A stretch of DNA of 64,000 nucleotides from Atherinomorus stipes (GCA_023101725.1 JALJCO010003425.1:1-64000); one strand, 5' to 3'; shown: positions 32,916-44,240, counted from the first letter of the stretch. A program made the numbers and translations. Notes: generated by a model not told the origin, from the letters alone.

Positions 32916-33876
32916 CAGGGGTGGCCCACTCTGGTCCTTGAGAGCTGTATCCTGCAGGTATGAGGAGTTCCCTGCTGCAGCACACCTGACTCACATCAGT
33001 GGGTAAATAGCAGACTTGCACCGAGCTTGACATGAGGGCCGTTTCTCAATCTGCGTACTTGTGCGTACTTGCGGGCTCGTGGACTCGTGAAACGTCATCA
33101 TCCGCGGTCCAAGTCATGTTCCATTAAAAAGTTCGCTTCTCGGCAAGTACGCTAGAAATCCCCGGATGAAAACTTCCTCCGCCCATTTTACCCAGCATGC
33201 ATCAGAGGAGGCTCATGCGTACTTGGCCAGATATAAATCCCAGCATGCACCTGCACATGTGCAGCGTTTGGCAGCCTCCTCTTCCCTCCTCCGCCCCCAA
33301 CAGCCAAACCTGAGAGATCATTTCCCTTCTTTACTGTTCTTGGCCTTTTATCTGCAGCTCTTCCTCCCGTTTTCCTCTCACTGCTGTTTTTGATCATATA
33401 ATTATGACCTGATTACCTGTTTGCATTAATGTGCTTATGCATTGTAAATAAATATAATGTACACGTTGGGGAAAAAAAAAAACATCCACTTAGTATAATT
33501 GTTTTTGGCGCAGTTATTTTACTTGTTTTTATTGGTTTCAGTACCATCACTACATCTCCACAACAATCAATAACAAACAGCTGTAGAATGATACAATATT
33601 ATTTTCATGTTGACAGACCTGCTCACTGCTGCACACCGTTGGTGGTGATGTCACAAGTTTACGTTGTCTCGATCCGTCAAGTAGGCGGAGTCCGTGCTTG
33701 TGAACTCCACAAGTGCAGACTTCCAGTACGTACCCACAAGTCTGTACTCGCAAGTACACGAGTATGTAGTACGCAAACTAGGAATTGAGAAACGACCCAA
33801 GTTTGCTAATTAGCCACTGATGTGAGTCACCCCAAATACCTGCAGGATACCGGCCCTTGAGGACCGGATTTGGACA
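32916..33876. mobile_element. hAT-type hairpin element, split by another insertion
   Basis: The left part 32916-33035 starts CAGGGGTGGCCCACTCTGGT and carries CTGACTCACATCAGTGG. The right part 33799-33876 carries CCACTGATGTGAGTCA and ends CTTGAGGACCGGATTTGGAC. The two parts are inverse halves of one short element common in fish. The 33036-33798 element sits in the middle. Confidence 0.7.
33036..33798. mobile_element. TIR element, 763 bp, nested
   Basis: Left end GGGCCGTTTCTCAATCTGCG with GTACTTG, right end AGTACGCAAACTAGGAATTG then AGAAACGACCC. No transposase. Inserted into the hAT-type hairpin element, so it is younger. Confidence 0.75.
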
Positions 33877-34454
33877 TGATCAGCAACAATACTCAGGTAG
33901 GCTGTGGTGGTTAAACCCCCACGTTGGTACTAAGGGGCCCAAAGTGCATTCTGGTCCGGACAACTGCTGCTCACTGGAGAGTTTCTCTTCTTCAGACCAT
34001 CTCTGGAAACCATAGAGACGGTTGTGGTGGAAATCCCAGTAAACACTCAGGCCAAAAACTTTCAAATCCCCTTTCTTCCTCATTCTGATGCTCACGTTGA
34101 ACTTCAGCAAGTTGTCTTCACCATGTGTACATGGTGAGATGCTGCCGTGTGATTAGCTGGATAGATATTTGTTGAACTGTTGGACCTTTTTAGTTCTGTA
34201 AATTTTTGAATCAATCAATTAACTCCTATGGCAATTTGCCATCCAAGGAATTGGATAAATTCATTATTAAACAGACTAACAAACTACCAACTTAAGGCAG
34301 TGGAGGTTAAACACAAATGAAAACTGAAGCTGAGCCTACCTCAGGATTAAAACAATGGCAGCTTCTGTAACATAGAGTAAAACTGGAGAGGAGCATAGCT
34401 AAATCTGCAGCAGTAAGTTTTCCTACGTCCAATAAAATGCATGTTTCCTCACCG

Positions 34455-36128
34455 TGTGTTCACACCGGATGCGAATAAGATTACTCGCGTGAATGAATTA
34501 CATGATGTAGTATTCAGTTTGGTCTCAGACTAGTGTAGTATTCAGTTTGGTCTCAGACTGGTGTAGTATTCAGTTTGGTCTCAGACTGGTGTAGTATTCA
34601 GTTTGGTCTCAGACTGGTGTAGTATTCAGTTTGGTCTCTGACTGGTGTAGTGTTCAGTTTGGTCTGAGACTGGTGTAGTGTTCAGATTGGTCTCAGACTG
34701 GTGTAGTATTCAGTTCAGTCTCAGACTGGTGTAGTATTCAGTTTGGTCTCAGACTGGTGTTGTGTTCAGTTTGGTCTCAGACTGGTGTAGTATTGAGTTT
34801 GGTCTCAGACTGGTGTAGTGTTCAGTTTAGTCTAGGACTGGTGTAGTATTCAGTTTGGTCTCAGACTGGTGTAGTGTTCAGTTTGGTCTCAGACTGGTGT
34901 AGTGTTCAGTTTGGTCTCAGACTGGTGTAGTATTCAGTTTGGTCTCAGACTGGTCTAGTATTCAGTTTGGTCTCAGACTGGTGTAGTATTCAGTTTGGTC
35001 TCGGACTGGTGTAGTGTTGAGTTTGGTCTCGGACTGGTATAGTATTCAGTTTGGTCTCAGACTGGTGTAGTGTTCAGTTTGGTCTCAGACTAGTGTAGTA
35101 TTCAGTTTGGTCTCAGACTGGTGTAGTATTCAGTTTGGTCTCGGACTGGTGTAGTATTCAGTTTGTCGTAGGACTGACTGGTGTAGTATTCAGTTTGGTC
35201 TCGGACTGGTGTTGTGTTCAGTTTGGTCTCAGACTGGTGTAGTGTTCAGTTTGGTCTCAGACTGGTGTAGTATTCAGTTTGGTCTCAGACTGGTGTAGTG
35301 TTCAGTTTGGTCTCAGACTGGTGTAGTATTCAGTTTAGTCTAGGACTGGTGTAGTATTCAGTTTGGTCTCGGACTGGTGTAGTATTCAGTTTGGTCTCAG
35401 ACTGGTGTAGTATTCAGTTTGGTCTCAGACTGGTGTAGTGTTCAGTTTGGTCTCAGACTGGTGTAGTGTTCAGTTTGGTCTCAGACTGGTGTAGTATTCA
35501 GTTTGGTCTCAGACTGGTGTAGTATTCAGTTTGGTCTCAGACTGGTGTAGTGTTCAGTTTGGTCTCAGACTGGTGTAGTATTCAGTTTGGTCTCAGACTG
35601 GTGTAGTATTCAGTTTGGTCTCAGACTGGTGTAGTGTTCAGTTTGGTCTCAGACTGGTGTAGTGTTCAGTTTGGTCTCAGACTGGTGTAGTGTTCAGTTT
35701 GGTCTCAGACTGGTGTAGTGTTCAGTTTGGTCTCAGACTGGTGTAGTGTTCAGTTTGGTCTCAGACTGGTGTAGTGTTCAGTTTGGAGCTCTGAGACCTC
35801 TGGAGAATCTGGTGGACCCAAACACGGCGCTGTCTTCGGTTCTCAGAGCTCCAAAGCAGGTACAACACTGCAACTCTCTCAAAGTACTGAAATAACCGGG
35901 TTCTGCCACGTTCACCAGACTGAGGTGACAAACCACCATCCCCCACTCCAGAAAGTTAAACCTGACACGTGAATGAAGCGTCTTATTCGCACGTAGGATA
36001 CGCTTCATTCACGCATATTATTAGTTCCATCCACGTGAAAAAAAACACCGAATCGAGCGAGTAAACATCCAGCATTCCCGCATTGAAATCTAGGCGCCAT
36101 GCGAATGGAGGCGTCCGGTGTGAACACA
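34455..36128. mobile_element. TIR element carrying a minisatellite, 1674 bp
   Basis: Left end TGTGTTCACACCGGATGCG, right end GCGTCCGGTGTGAACACA. Non-array parts are 34455-34505 and 35787-36128, with inner motifs shared in inverse (GCGAATAAGA/TCTTATTCGC, CGTGAATGAA/TTCATTCACG). The 28-bp array accounts for the rest. No transposase. Confidence 0.82.
34506..35786. repeat. 28-bp minisatellite
   Basis: About 45 units with core GTATTCAGTTTGGTCTCAGA followed by CTGGTGTA. Variants are mainly GTATT/GTGTT and CTCAGAC/CTCGGAC. It lies entirely inside the 34455-36128 TIR element. Confidence 0.95.
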
Positions 36129-36630
36129 GGATTACAGTGAACACCATAGCATGTATACCAACCTGAAATTTGGACCGAACACACACCACTAGCAAAGTTG
36201 ACTTTTAAAGTGACTGTGTGAGATTGAATCAGCAGGGACATCTTTTGCTGTTGTTCTGATGGGTTTGGTGCTGTGAAAACGGACACTTCAGCATTCATAC
36301 TTGCTGATATCATTCCATCAGCTTCAATTATTCTTCCTGCTATTTGAGAATTTACCGTTGTGGACATCATCTCGTCCTCATGTCTCCTACAAAATAACTA
36401 CAGCGACATCAGAGTCAGCTGGTTACTGTGTTGTTTCTGAGTAAAGGTGCATGTTATTGTGCATGAGCCAGACATGTTCATACAGTGAGCAGAAGGAACT
36501 GTTAGGTAAATTGTGAAATCATTTCTTGTCCCTTGTTGTTTGACCAGCACTGCATTCATTAACAAAGACAGAATTCATCCCCAAGAACACGTCCAAGCAT
36601 CATCCTTCCTGCAGATGCACCACACCACCA
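36129..36630. other. no gene seen
   Basis: Intron DNA between the TIR element and the CACGT microsatellite; no exon recognised. Confidence 0.5.
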
Positions 36631-36640
36631 CGCCACACCG

Positions 36641-36722
36641 TCACGTCACGTCACGTCACGTCACGTCACGTCACGTCACGTCACCACACCACCACGCCAC
36701 ACAGTCACGTCACGTCACAACG
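36641..36722. repeat. (CGTCA)n pentanucleotide repeat
   Basis: About nine CGTCA units in a row at 36641-36682, then CCACACCACCACGCCACA and two or three more. CGTCA/TGACG is the half-site of CRE-type bZIP sites. Confidence 0.85.
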
Positions 36723-37240
36723 CCACCACGTCATCCCTTCATTGCTTTGGTCATCCCCTCTCTGACACATATCCAGACCCGTCCCTTTAATCCAGACCGA
36801 CACACTTCAGGAGAAACATTTTCCAGCCTTGAAAGGTTTGTTTCCAGTCAGTTTGCGAAGCAGACCGTGGTAGCAGGATGAGACGAGCTCCTAGCTGAAA
36901 GTGGCTCAGACATCTGCCTGCTGGTGTCTTTTCACTTCGGGGCAAAACACACTTCCATAAAGGCGCGTGAGGCAGCAGCTGCTGGAGAAAGCGAGCAGCC
37001 TGAAGGTCAGGTTTTCCTTCGCCACTCCGTGACGGAGGACTTAAAGGTCATTCGGTCACAATCTGTTAACTGCAAACTTGTGCCAGCGGGGTCCAAATGA
37101 CCAGCAGTAAACCTTGTTTTGTCCCCATGAGTCACTCCTCTGACTCCCACAAACACAGTGAAGCACTTGAGCTTTTTTCTGCTCACAAGACACACGATAT
37201 CAAGACACACCTTTAATCTCTCTGTCTCATCTCCCCCCAG

Positions 37241-37276
37241 AGACGAAAATCGCGCTATGCAGAGCTTGACTTTGAG
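37241..37276 (+). CDS. adgrb1: adgrb1 microexon: RRKSRYAELDFE
   Basis: A 36-nt exon encoding RRKSRYAELDFE, phase 0 on both sides, with acceptor CTCCCCCCAG and donor GTAATT. It joins SSLE to KIMHTRKRH, matching the BAI family order [25 protein letters not shown]. It is too short for normal open-frame searches and was found by homology. Skipping it would keep the reading frame. The next intron is almost entirely transposon DNA. Confidence 0.93.
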
Positions 37277-37841
37277 GTAATTTTAGTCTCTTTGATTCCT
37301 GCAGAGATTCTTAAACTCAGACCAAAAAGCACCTCTAGAGTTTTACATACAGTGAGTACGGAAAGTATTCAGACCCCTTTAAACTTTTCACTCTTTGTTT
37401 CATTGCAGCCATTTGCTAAAATCAAAACAGTCCATTTTATTTCTCATTAATGTCACTCAGCACCCCATCTGGACAGAAAAAAACCCCAGAAATGTAGAAA
37501 TTTTTGCAAATTTATTGAAAAAGAGAAACTGAAATATGACATGTTCATAAGTATTGAGTACTTTGCTCAGTACTGAGTAGAAGTACTTCTGAGCTGGTAC
37601 AGCCATGAGTCTTCTTGGGAATGATGCAACAATGTTCCACACCTGGATTTGGGATCTTCTGGTTCTTCTTGCAGATCCTCTCCAGTTCTGTCAGGTCGGA
37701 TGGTGAACGGTGGTGTTCAGCCATTTTCAGGTCTCTCAGAGATGCTCAGTTGGGTTTAAGCCAGGGTTCTGGCTGGGCCGGTCCAGAATGGTCCAGAGTG
37801 GTTCTGATCCACTCCTTTGTTATTTCAGCTGTGTGTGAGGG

Positions 37842-39010
37842 TCATTGTCTTGTTGGAAGGTGAACCTTCGGCCCAGTCTGAGCTCCTGAACTCTGGAAGA
37901 GCTTTTCTTCCAGGATCTCTCTGTACTTGGCCGCATTCATCTTTCCTTCAGGTGCATCCAGTCGTCCTGTCCCTGCAGCTGAAAAACACCCCCATAGCAT
38001 GATGCTGCCACCACCAAGCTTCACTGTTGGGATGGTATTGGACATGTGATGAGCAGGGCCTGGTTTTCTCAACACATACCGCTTAAAGGCATATGCCACC
38101 TCTGGGTGAAATTGAGCCTCCCCCCGCAGTCCCCTGAGTTGGACAATACGTGCTGCCTCTTGCTACTATCTGCGGTGCTTCGCCTATGATTCACCTGTCT
38201 TCCGCCGCAAATAGTTCCCTATTGAATGCCGCCTCGTCAGTCCTTTGATGTGAAATCAGCTCCTCATTTGTACTCGATCAGAATGTGCAGATCACGAAAC
38301 GTAATTGGAAAAAAATTTGGGTTAATTAGTTCACTTTCGGCAAGTGATGCTATTTGAAACCATCCGATTACAGCAACTACGCTAAGCTAAGCTAAAGTAG
38401 TGTGCGCGATTAGAGAATGACTGGGGGTTAGAAAACGCTTCTGCCCACTTGTCCAACTTAGGGGACTGGGGGGGCTCAATTTCACCCAGAGGTGGCATAT
38501 GCCTTTAAAATTAACTCCAAAAAGTTGAATCTTGGTCTCATCAGACCAGAGAATCTTCTTTCTCTCAGTCTGGGAGTCCTTCATGTGTTTTTGGCAAACT
38601 CTATGCGGGCTTTCATATGTCTGCACTGAGGAGAGGCTTCCATCGGGCCACTCTGCCATAAAGCCCCGACTGGTGGAGGCTGCAGTGATACTGACTTTGT
38701 GGAACTTTCTCCATCTCCCTACTGCATCTCTGGAGCTCAGCCACAGTGATCTTTGGCTTCTTCTTTACTCTCTCACCAAGGCTCTTCTCCCACCATTGCT
38801 CAGTTTGGCTGGACGGCCGGGTCTAGGAAGAGTTCTGGTCGTCCCAAACTTCTTCCATGTAAGGACTATGGAGGCCACCGTGCTCTTAGGAACCTTTAGT
38901 GCTGCAGAAATTCTTTTGTAACCTTGTCCAGATCTGTGTCTCGCCACAATTCTGTCTCTGAGCTCCTTGGACAGTTCCTTCCACCTCATGATCCTCATTT
39001 GCTCTGACAT
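37842..39010 (-). pseudogene. Tc1 transposase pseudogene, interrupted
   Basis: The N-terminus at 39010 reads MSEQMRIMRWKELSKELRDR, with helix-turn-helix text GYKRISAALKVPKSTVASIV and GRPAKLS. The catalytic-core start KKILWSDETKIQLFG is at about 38560. The frame then runs into the nested element and resumes as [27 protein letters not shown] and [12 protein letters not shown] at 37870-38085. Frameshifts occur between the N-terminal part and the core, and the last third is not open. Inactive. Confidence 0.9.
38087..38504. mobile_element. piggyBac-like non-autonomous element in Tc1, 418 bp
   Basis: Starts AGGCATATGCCACCTCTGGG and ends CCCAGAGGTGGCATATGCCT, perfect inverses, with inverse similarity continuing about 55 bp. 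TTAA lies on both sides (38083-38086, 38505-38508), the piggyBac target. It cuts the Tc1 transposase between the FGVNFK and RYVLRKP segments. No transposase inside. Confidence 0.9.
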
Positions 39011-39385
39011 GCACTGTGAGCTGGAAGCTCTTATATAGACAGGTGTGTGTCTTTCCTAATCACATCCAATCAGTTTCATTAAACACAGCTGGACTCCAAT
39101 GAAGGAGTAGAACCATCTCAAGGAGGATCAGAAGAAATGGACAGCATATGAGTTAAATATCAGTCACTGCAAAGAGTCTGAATACTTATGACCATGTGAT
39201 ATTTCAGTTTTTCTTTTTTCATAAATTGCCAAAAAAATTTACATTTCTGTTTTTTTCTGTAAAGCGGGGGTGCTGAATCTATATTAATGGGGAATAAAAT
39301 GAACTTTTTGGATTTTGCAAATGGCTGCAATGAAACAAAGAGTGCAAAGTTTAAAGGGGTCTGAATAGTTTACGTACCCACTGTA

Positions 39386-39500
39386 CATTTATTTTTCAAG
39401 TTGATTATTCTGTAAATTAAAGACATTCAATGTGAAGCGGCTAAAGTAGAAGTGATGATAGCCTGTGCTGTTTGCCTTGAACGTAACGTGAAATATCCCT
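39386..39500. other. residual host intron
   Basis: Host intron DNA between the Tc1 copy and the next adgrb1 exon; with 37277-37349 it is all that remains of the original intron. Confidence 0.7.
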
Positions 39501-39506
39501 GTGTAG

Positions 39507-39665
39507 AAAATAATGCACACCCGGAAACGCCACCAGGACATGTTTCAGGACCTGAACAGGAAGATTCACAGTGCAGACAAGGAGAGAGAATCTCCACCTG
39601 TTGATGCCAAAGCTGCCAAAAGATGGAGTGTGTCCTCTGCCAGCAGCGACAAGACCAACATGAGT
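39507..39665 (+). CDS. adgrb1: adgrb1 exon: RKR / ELMO-binding helix region
   Basis: A 159-nt exon, phase 0 at both ends, with acceptor GTGTAG at 39501-39506 and donor GTAAAG at 39666. It encodes 53 residues starting [19 protein letters not shown] and ending [11 protein letters not shown]. In mammalian BAI1 an RKR motif in this helical segment is reported to be needed for ELMO1 binding; the RKR is intact here. The second half contains [12 protein letters not shown], a block I recall from the BAI2/BAI3 tails (KRWSVSS) rather than mammalian BAI1, so it may be an ancestral feature. Confidence 0.93.
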
Positions 39666-40855
39666 GTAAAGAGTTTAATTTTATTCTATTCTGCCCCCTC
39701 CCCTCCCCAATACAGTTTCCCCTCCTTCTTCTGACAAGGTGCACACTTGAATGGAGTTTCTTCTTTAAGTGTAAATTCAGTCATGTTTCTGTTGTTTACA
39801 GAGTCAGAGTGAGCTAGCTGTGGGCTGCTGATGTGGGTGGGCATGTGAAACACCACCACAGATGTTGAGCTGGAAGTTCAGACTGGTTTTGAAGTGGAAA
39901 CCCAGTTTAAACGATCCCTGTGTCTTGAATGCAACATAAATGATGTAGGCTAGAGATACAGGTGGGGGAGATGCAGCAGGACATGGTGCTGGGGGGACGT
40001 GATCCAGATATTACAAATATCACAACTTAAAGAGGTAGAAGGGATTTAAACATATCCAAGCAGAAATATGCAACATGACAGTTGAGAATAGTGATGGTGA
40101 TGAATGGCTGTTTACGTTCCACCGCCTGCTGTTCACACTGCTATTCCACACAGTAAAATGACTGCAGGAGTTTATGCATCGCGCTCACTCTGACTGCCCT
40201 CGATGGTCAGGAAGCTCTGGAAGTCCACAGAAATAGAAGAGAGACTGGTCTTACCGGTTAATTACAACAATGCTGGACACTTCTTACATTTCTGATGAGG
40301 GGAGAACTCTCCTAGACGGGGATCAGGTTTTACTGGTGAAGAAAACCAGCATCGGCCTGGATTTGTGCATCACCGTGTAGAACTGGACGCCTTCACCACA
40401 ACAGCCGCTCTGCAGCCTCCTGCTGGTCTGATGACCTCAGACACCTGGGGCTTCATTTATAAAACTGACGTATGTACAAAAATTGGTGTACGCCAAATAT
40501 AGTCCATTTTTGGGATTTATAAAAAAAAACAAACTTGGCGGAAAAAGTCAGTAAATCTGCACCAGCTCTGAACCTGGCGTACACCCAAAGTCTGGAGAAA
40601 CAGGAAACTGCAACACCAACAGCAGAAATTTGAAAAAGAAAAGACTATTTAGAAAATTAAATTTAAAAAATGAAATGAAATGAAACTAAATTAAATAAGA
40701 AAAAGCAAAGAAACTACATGAAATGTGACATTTGTGCAAAATAAAATATTAAAGTTATTTGGAAAAATTGATAAAGAGGCATATTTGCTATTAATAGTCT
40801 CAGGAGTGCACCTGCTCACACAAATAAGATAAAAACAAAATCAGGATTTGTGAAA
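39666..40855. other. no gene seen; intron
   Basis: AT-moderate intron, A-rich near 40620-40800. No exon recognised. Confidence 0.5.
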
Positions 40856-40859
40856 GCCC

Positions 40860-42890
40860 TGCAGAACCAGGGGAGGCTCTGCAGAACCTGTGGAAGTCCC
40901 ACAGGACCCGTGGAAGCGCCGCAGAACCTGTGGAAGCCCTGCAGGACCCGTGGAAGCACCGCGGGACCCGTGGAAGCACCGCAGAACCCGTGAAAGCCCA
41001 GCAAAACCCGTGGAAGCCCCGCAGAACCCGTGGAAGCACCGCAGGACCCATGGAAGCACCGCAGGACCCGTGGAAGCCCAGCAGAACCCGTGGAAGCACC
41101 GCAGGACCCGTGGAAGCCCCGCAAGACCCGTGGAAGCCCCGCAAGACCCGTGGAAGCACCGCAGGACCCGTGGAAGCCCCGCAGAACCCGTGGAAGCACC
41201 GCAGGACCCGTGAAAGCCCCGCAGAACCCGTGGAAGCACCGCAGGACCCGTGGAAGCCCCGCAGAACCCGTGGAAGCCCCACAGGACCCATGGAAGCACC
41301 GCAGGACCTGTGGAAGCCCTGCAGGACCCGTGGAAGCACCGCAGGACCCGTGGAAGCCCAGCAGAACCCGTGGAAGCACCGCAGGACCTGTGGAAGACCC
41401 GCAGAACCGGTGGAAGCCCCGCAGAACCCGTGGAACCACCGCAGGACCTGTGGAAGACCCGCAGAACCCATGGAAGAACCGCAGGACCCGTGGAAGCCCA
41501 GCAGAACCCATGGAAGCCCCGCAAGACCCGTGGAAGCACCGCAGGACCCGTGGAAGCCCAGCAGAACCCGTGGAAGCACCGCAGGACCCATGGAAGCGCC
41601 GCAGGACCCGTGGAAGCACCGCAGGACCTGTGGAAGCACCACAGGACCTGTGGAAGACCCGCAGAACCCATGGAAGAACCGCAGGACCCGTGAAAGAACC
41701 GCAGGACCCGTGGAAGCCCAGCAGAACCCGTGGAAGCCCCACAGGACCCATGGAAGCGCCGCAGGACCCGTGGAAGCGCCGCAGGACCTGTGGAAGCACC
41801 TGAGGACCCGTGGAAGCCCCGCAGGACCCGTGGAAGCCCCGAAGAACCCGTGGAAGCCCCACAGGACCCATGGAAGCTCCGCAGGACCTGTGGAAGCCCT
41901 GCAGGACCCGTGGAAGCACCGCAGGACCCACGGAAGCCCAGAGGAACCCGTGGAAGCCCTGCAGAACCCGTGAAAGCACCGCAGGACCTGTGGAAGACCC
42001 GCAGAACCCGTGGAAGCCCCGCAGAACCCGTGGAAGCACCACAGGACCTGTGGAAGACCCGCAGGGCCCATGGAAGAACCGCAGGACCCGTGGAAGAACC
42101 GCAGGACCCGTGGAAGCCCAGCAGAACCCGTGGAAGCCCCGCAAGACCCGTGGAAGCACCACAGGACCCGTGGAAGCCCCGCAGAACCTGTGGAAGCACC
42201 TCAGGACCCGTGGAAGCCCAGCAGAACCCGTGGAAGCACTGCAGAACCCATGGAAGCACCCAGGACCTGTGGAAGACCCGCAGAACCCGTGGAAGCCCCA
42301 CAGAACCTGTGGAAGCACCGCAGGACCCGTGGAAGACCCGCAGAACCCATGGAAGAACTGCAAGACCCGTGGAAGAACCGCAGGACCCGTGGAAGCCCAG
42401 CAGAACCCGTGGAAGCCCTGCAAGACCCGTGGAAGCACCGCAGGACCCGTGGAAGCCCCACAGAACCCATGGAAGCGCCGCAGGACCCGTGGAAGCGCCG
42501 CAGGACCTGTGGAAGCACCGCAGGACCTGTGGAAGCACCTCAGGACCCGTGGAAGCACCTCAGGACCCGTGGAAGCCCCGCAGGACCCGTGGAAGCCCCG
42601 CAGGACTCGTGGAAGCACTGCAGGACCCGTGGAAGCCCTGCAGGACTCGTGGAAGCACTGCAGGACCCGTGGAAGCCCTGCAGGACCCGTGGAAGCACCT
42701 GAGGACCCGTGGAAGCCCCGCAGGACCCGTGGAAGCACTGCAGGACCCGTGGAAGCCCAGCAGGACCCGTGGAAGCACCGCAGGACCCGTGGAAGCACCG
42801 CAGGACCCGTGGAAGCACCGCAGGACCCGTGGAAGCACTGCAGGACCCGTGGAAGCACTGCAGGACCTGTGGAAGCACTGCAGGACCATT
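40860..42890. repeat. 20-bp minisatellite, about 100 units
   Basis: About 2.03 kb of GCAGGACCCGTGGAAGCACC units with variants AGAACC, CCCATGG, AGCCCA, AGACCC and AGGACTCG. Twenty is not a multiple of 3, but 60 bp holds three units without a stop, so all three frames on both strands stay open (up to 680 codons on minus: GASTGPAVLPRVLRCFH). Located in the last adgrb1 intron; not coding. Confidence 0.96.
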
Positions 42891-43555
42891 CCCTGATGCC
42901 TGCTCCACATGTTTCTTAACACACTTGAATGAAATGAGCGGCTCATGAAAGAACCTGATGAGGAGTTTCTGGATCTGAACCAGGTGTGGGTAGGGCAGGG
43001 GTCCCTAGGAGCAGGACTAAGAAGTGGCCATAGAAACAAGCTCTTAACTTTAGTTTTCAAATAAAAAGACAGACCAGAGTAGAACTGGATCCTGAGGTTT
43101 TTATTTGGAGTATATTCAGAATCTGAACAACTGGAGACAGGACAGGTGTGTCCTGCCTCAGATTGACCGTCTGAGCCAACCTTCAGGCTTTTTGAGTTGA
43201 AGCTATGTCCTGACTGATGCCACCTGCCTTGCTTCTCTGCAGAAATTTAGATGCAGGAACTTTCCTCCTTGAGAAGATGAAGACAAACCTCAGACTGTTC
43301 TAGCAGCAGATTAAACCAGCCCAGAGTTGAAGCTGTTTTTCTGACTCGCCGCTGATGATGAGGAGCGAGGCCTCCAAATCATCCAGCGAAAGAATTGCTT
43401 CCCTCTGAAAGCAGAAGCAGGGTGGAGAACGGATCACTCATTAGAGTCGGCACAAAGACTCCCATGTTGGCTTTGTAGCTGCAGTCGTCATGGCAACAAA
43501 TGATTTCTGTTTCCTTCTGCTGAAAAAGACTTATTTCACGGCTTTACAGTCAGAT

Positions 43556-44240
43556 TCGGTCTGGTGTAGCGGGTCCAGGGTCAGATCTGGTCCGGTGTAA
43601 CAGGTCCAGGGTTAGATCTGGTAAGGTGGAGTGGTTCCAGGGTCAGATCTGCTCTGGTGTAGTGGGTCCAGGGTCGGATCTGCTCTGGTGTAGTGGGTCC
43701 AGGGTCGGATCTGCTCTGGTGTAGTGGGTCCAGGGTCGGATCTGCTCTGGTGTAGCGGGTCCAGGGTCAGACGCGGTCCGGTGGAGCAGGTCCAGGGTCA
43801 GATCTGGTCCTGTGGAGCTGGTCCAGGATCAGATTTGGTCCGGTGTAGCAGGTCCAGGGTCAGATCTGGTCCGGTGGACCAGGTCCAGTGTCAGACGCGG
43901 TCTGGTGGAGTGGGTCCAGGGTCAGACATGGTCTGGTGGAGCGTATCCAGGATCAGATTTGGTCCAGTGTAGTGGCTCCAGGGTCAGATCTGGTCTGGTG
44001 TAACAGGTCCAGTGTCAGATCTGGTCTGGTGTAACAGGTCCAGGGTCAGATCTGGTCAGGTGTAGTGGTTCCAGGGTCAGATCTGCTCCGGTGTAGCGGG
44101 TCCAGGGTCAGATTTGGTCCGGTGTAGTGGGTCCAGGGTCAGGTCAGATCTTGTCCGGTGTAGCGGGTCCAGGGTCAGACCTTGTCTGGTGTAGTGGGTC
44201 CAGGGCCAGATTTGGTCAGGTGGAGTGGGTTTGAGTCTGA
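43556..44240. repeat. 31-bp minisatellite
   Basis: About 22 units with core GGTCCAGGGTCAGATCTGGT followed by CCGGTGTAGCG or similar. Each unit includes GGGTCA, a nuclear-receptor-type half-site. Units are more diverged than in the 20-bp and 27-bp arrays. Confidence 0.92.

Larger units (their letters stand above)
37350..39383 (-). mobile_element. Tc1-like transposon, 2034 bp including a nested element
   Basis: Left end CAGTGAGTACGGAAAGTATT, right end near-inverse AATAGTTTACGTACCCACTG, with TA on both sides (37348-37349, 39384-39385). After removing the 418-bp nested element and its 4-bp duplication the length is 1612 bp, normal for Tc1. The end sequence differs from the 25617 copy, so it is a different Tc1 family. 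It is antisense to adgrb1 and fills most of the intron 37277-39506. Confidence 0.93.

Noticed and set aside
40800..42919. Open frames of 680, 565, 423, 388, 369 and 347 codons
   Set aside because: All six frames are open in the 20-bp array; no frame stands out by start context, domain or homology.
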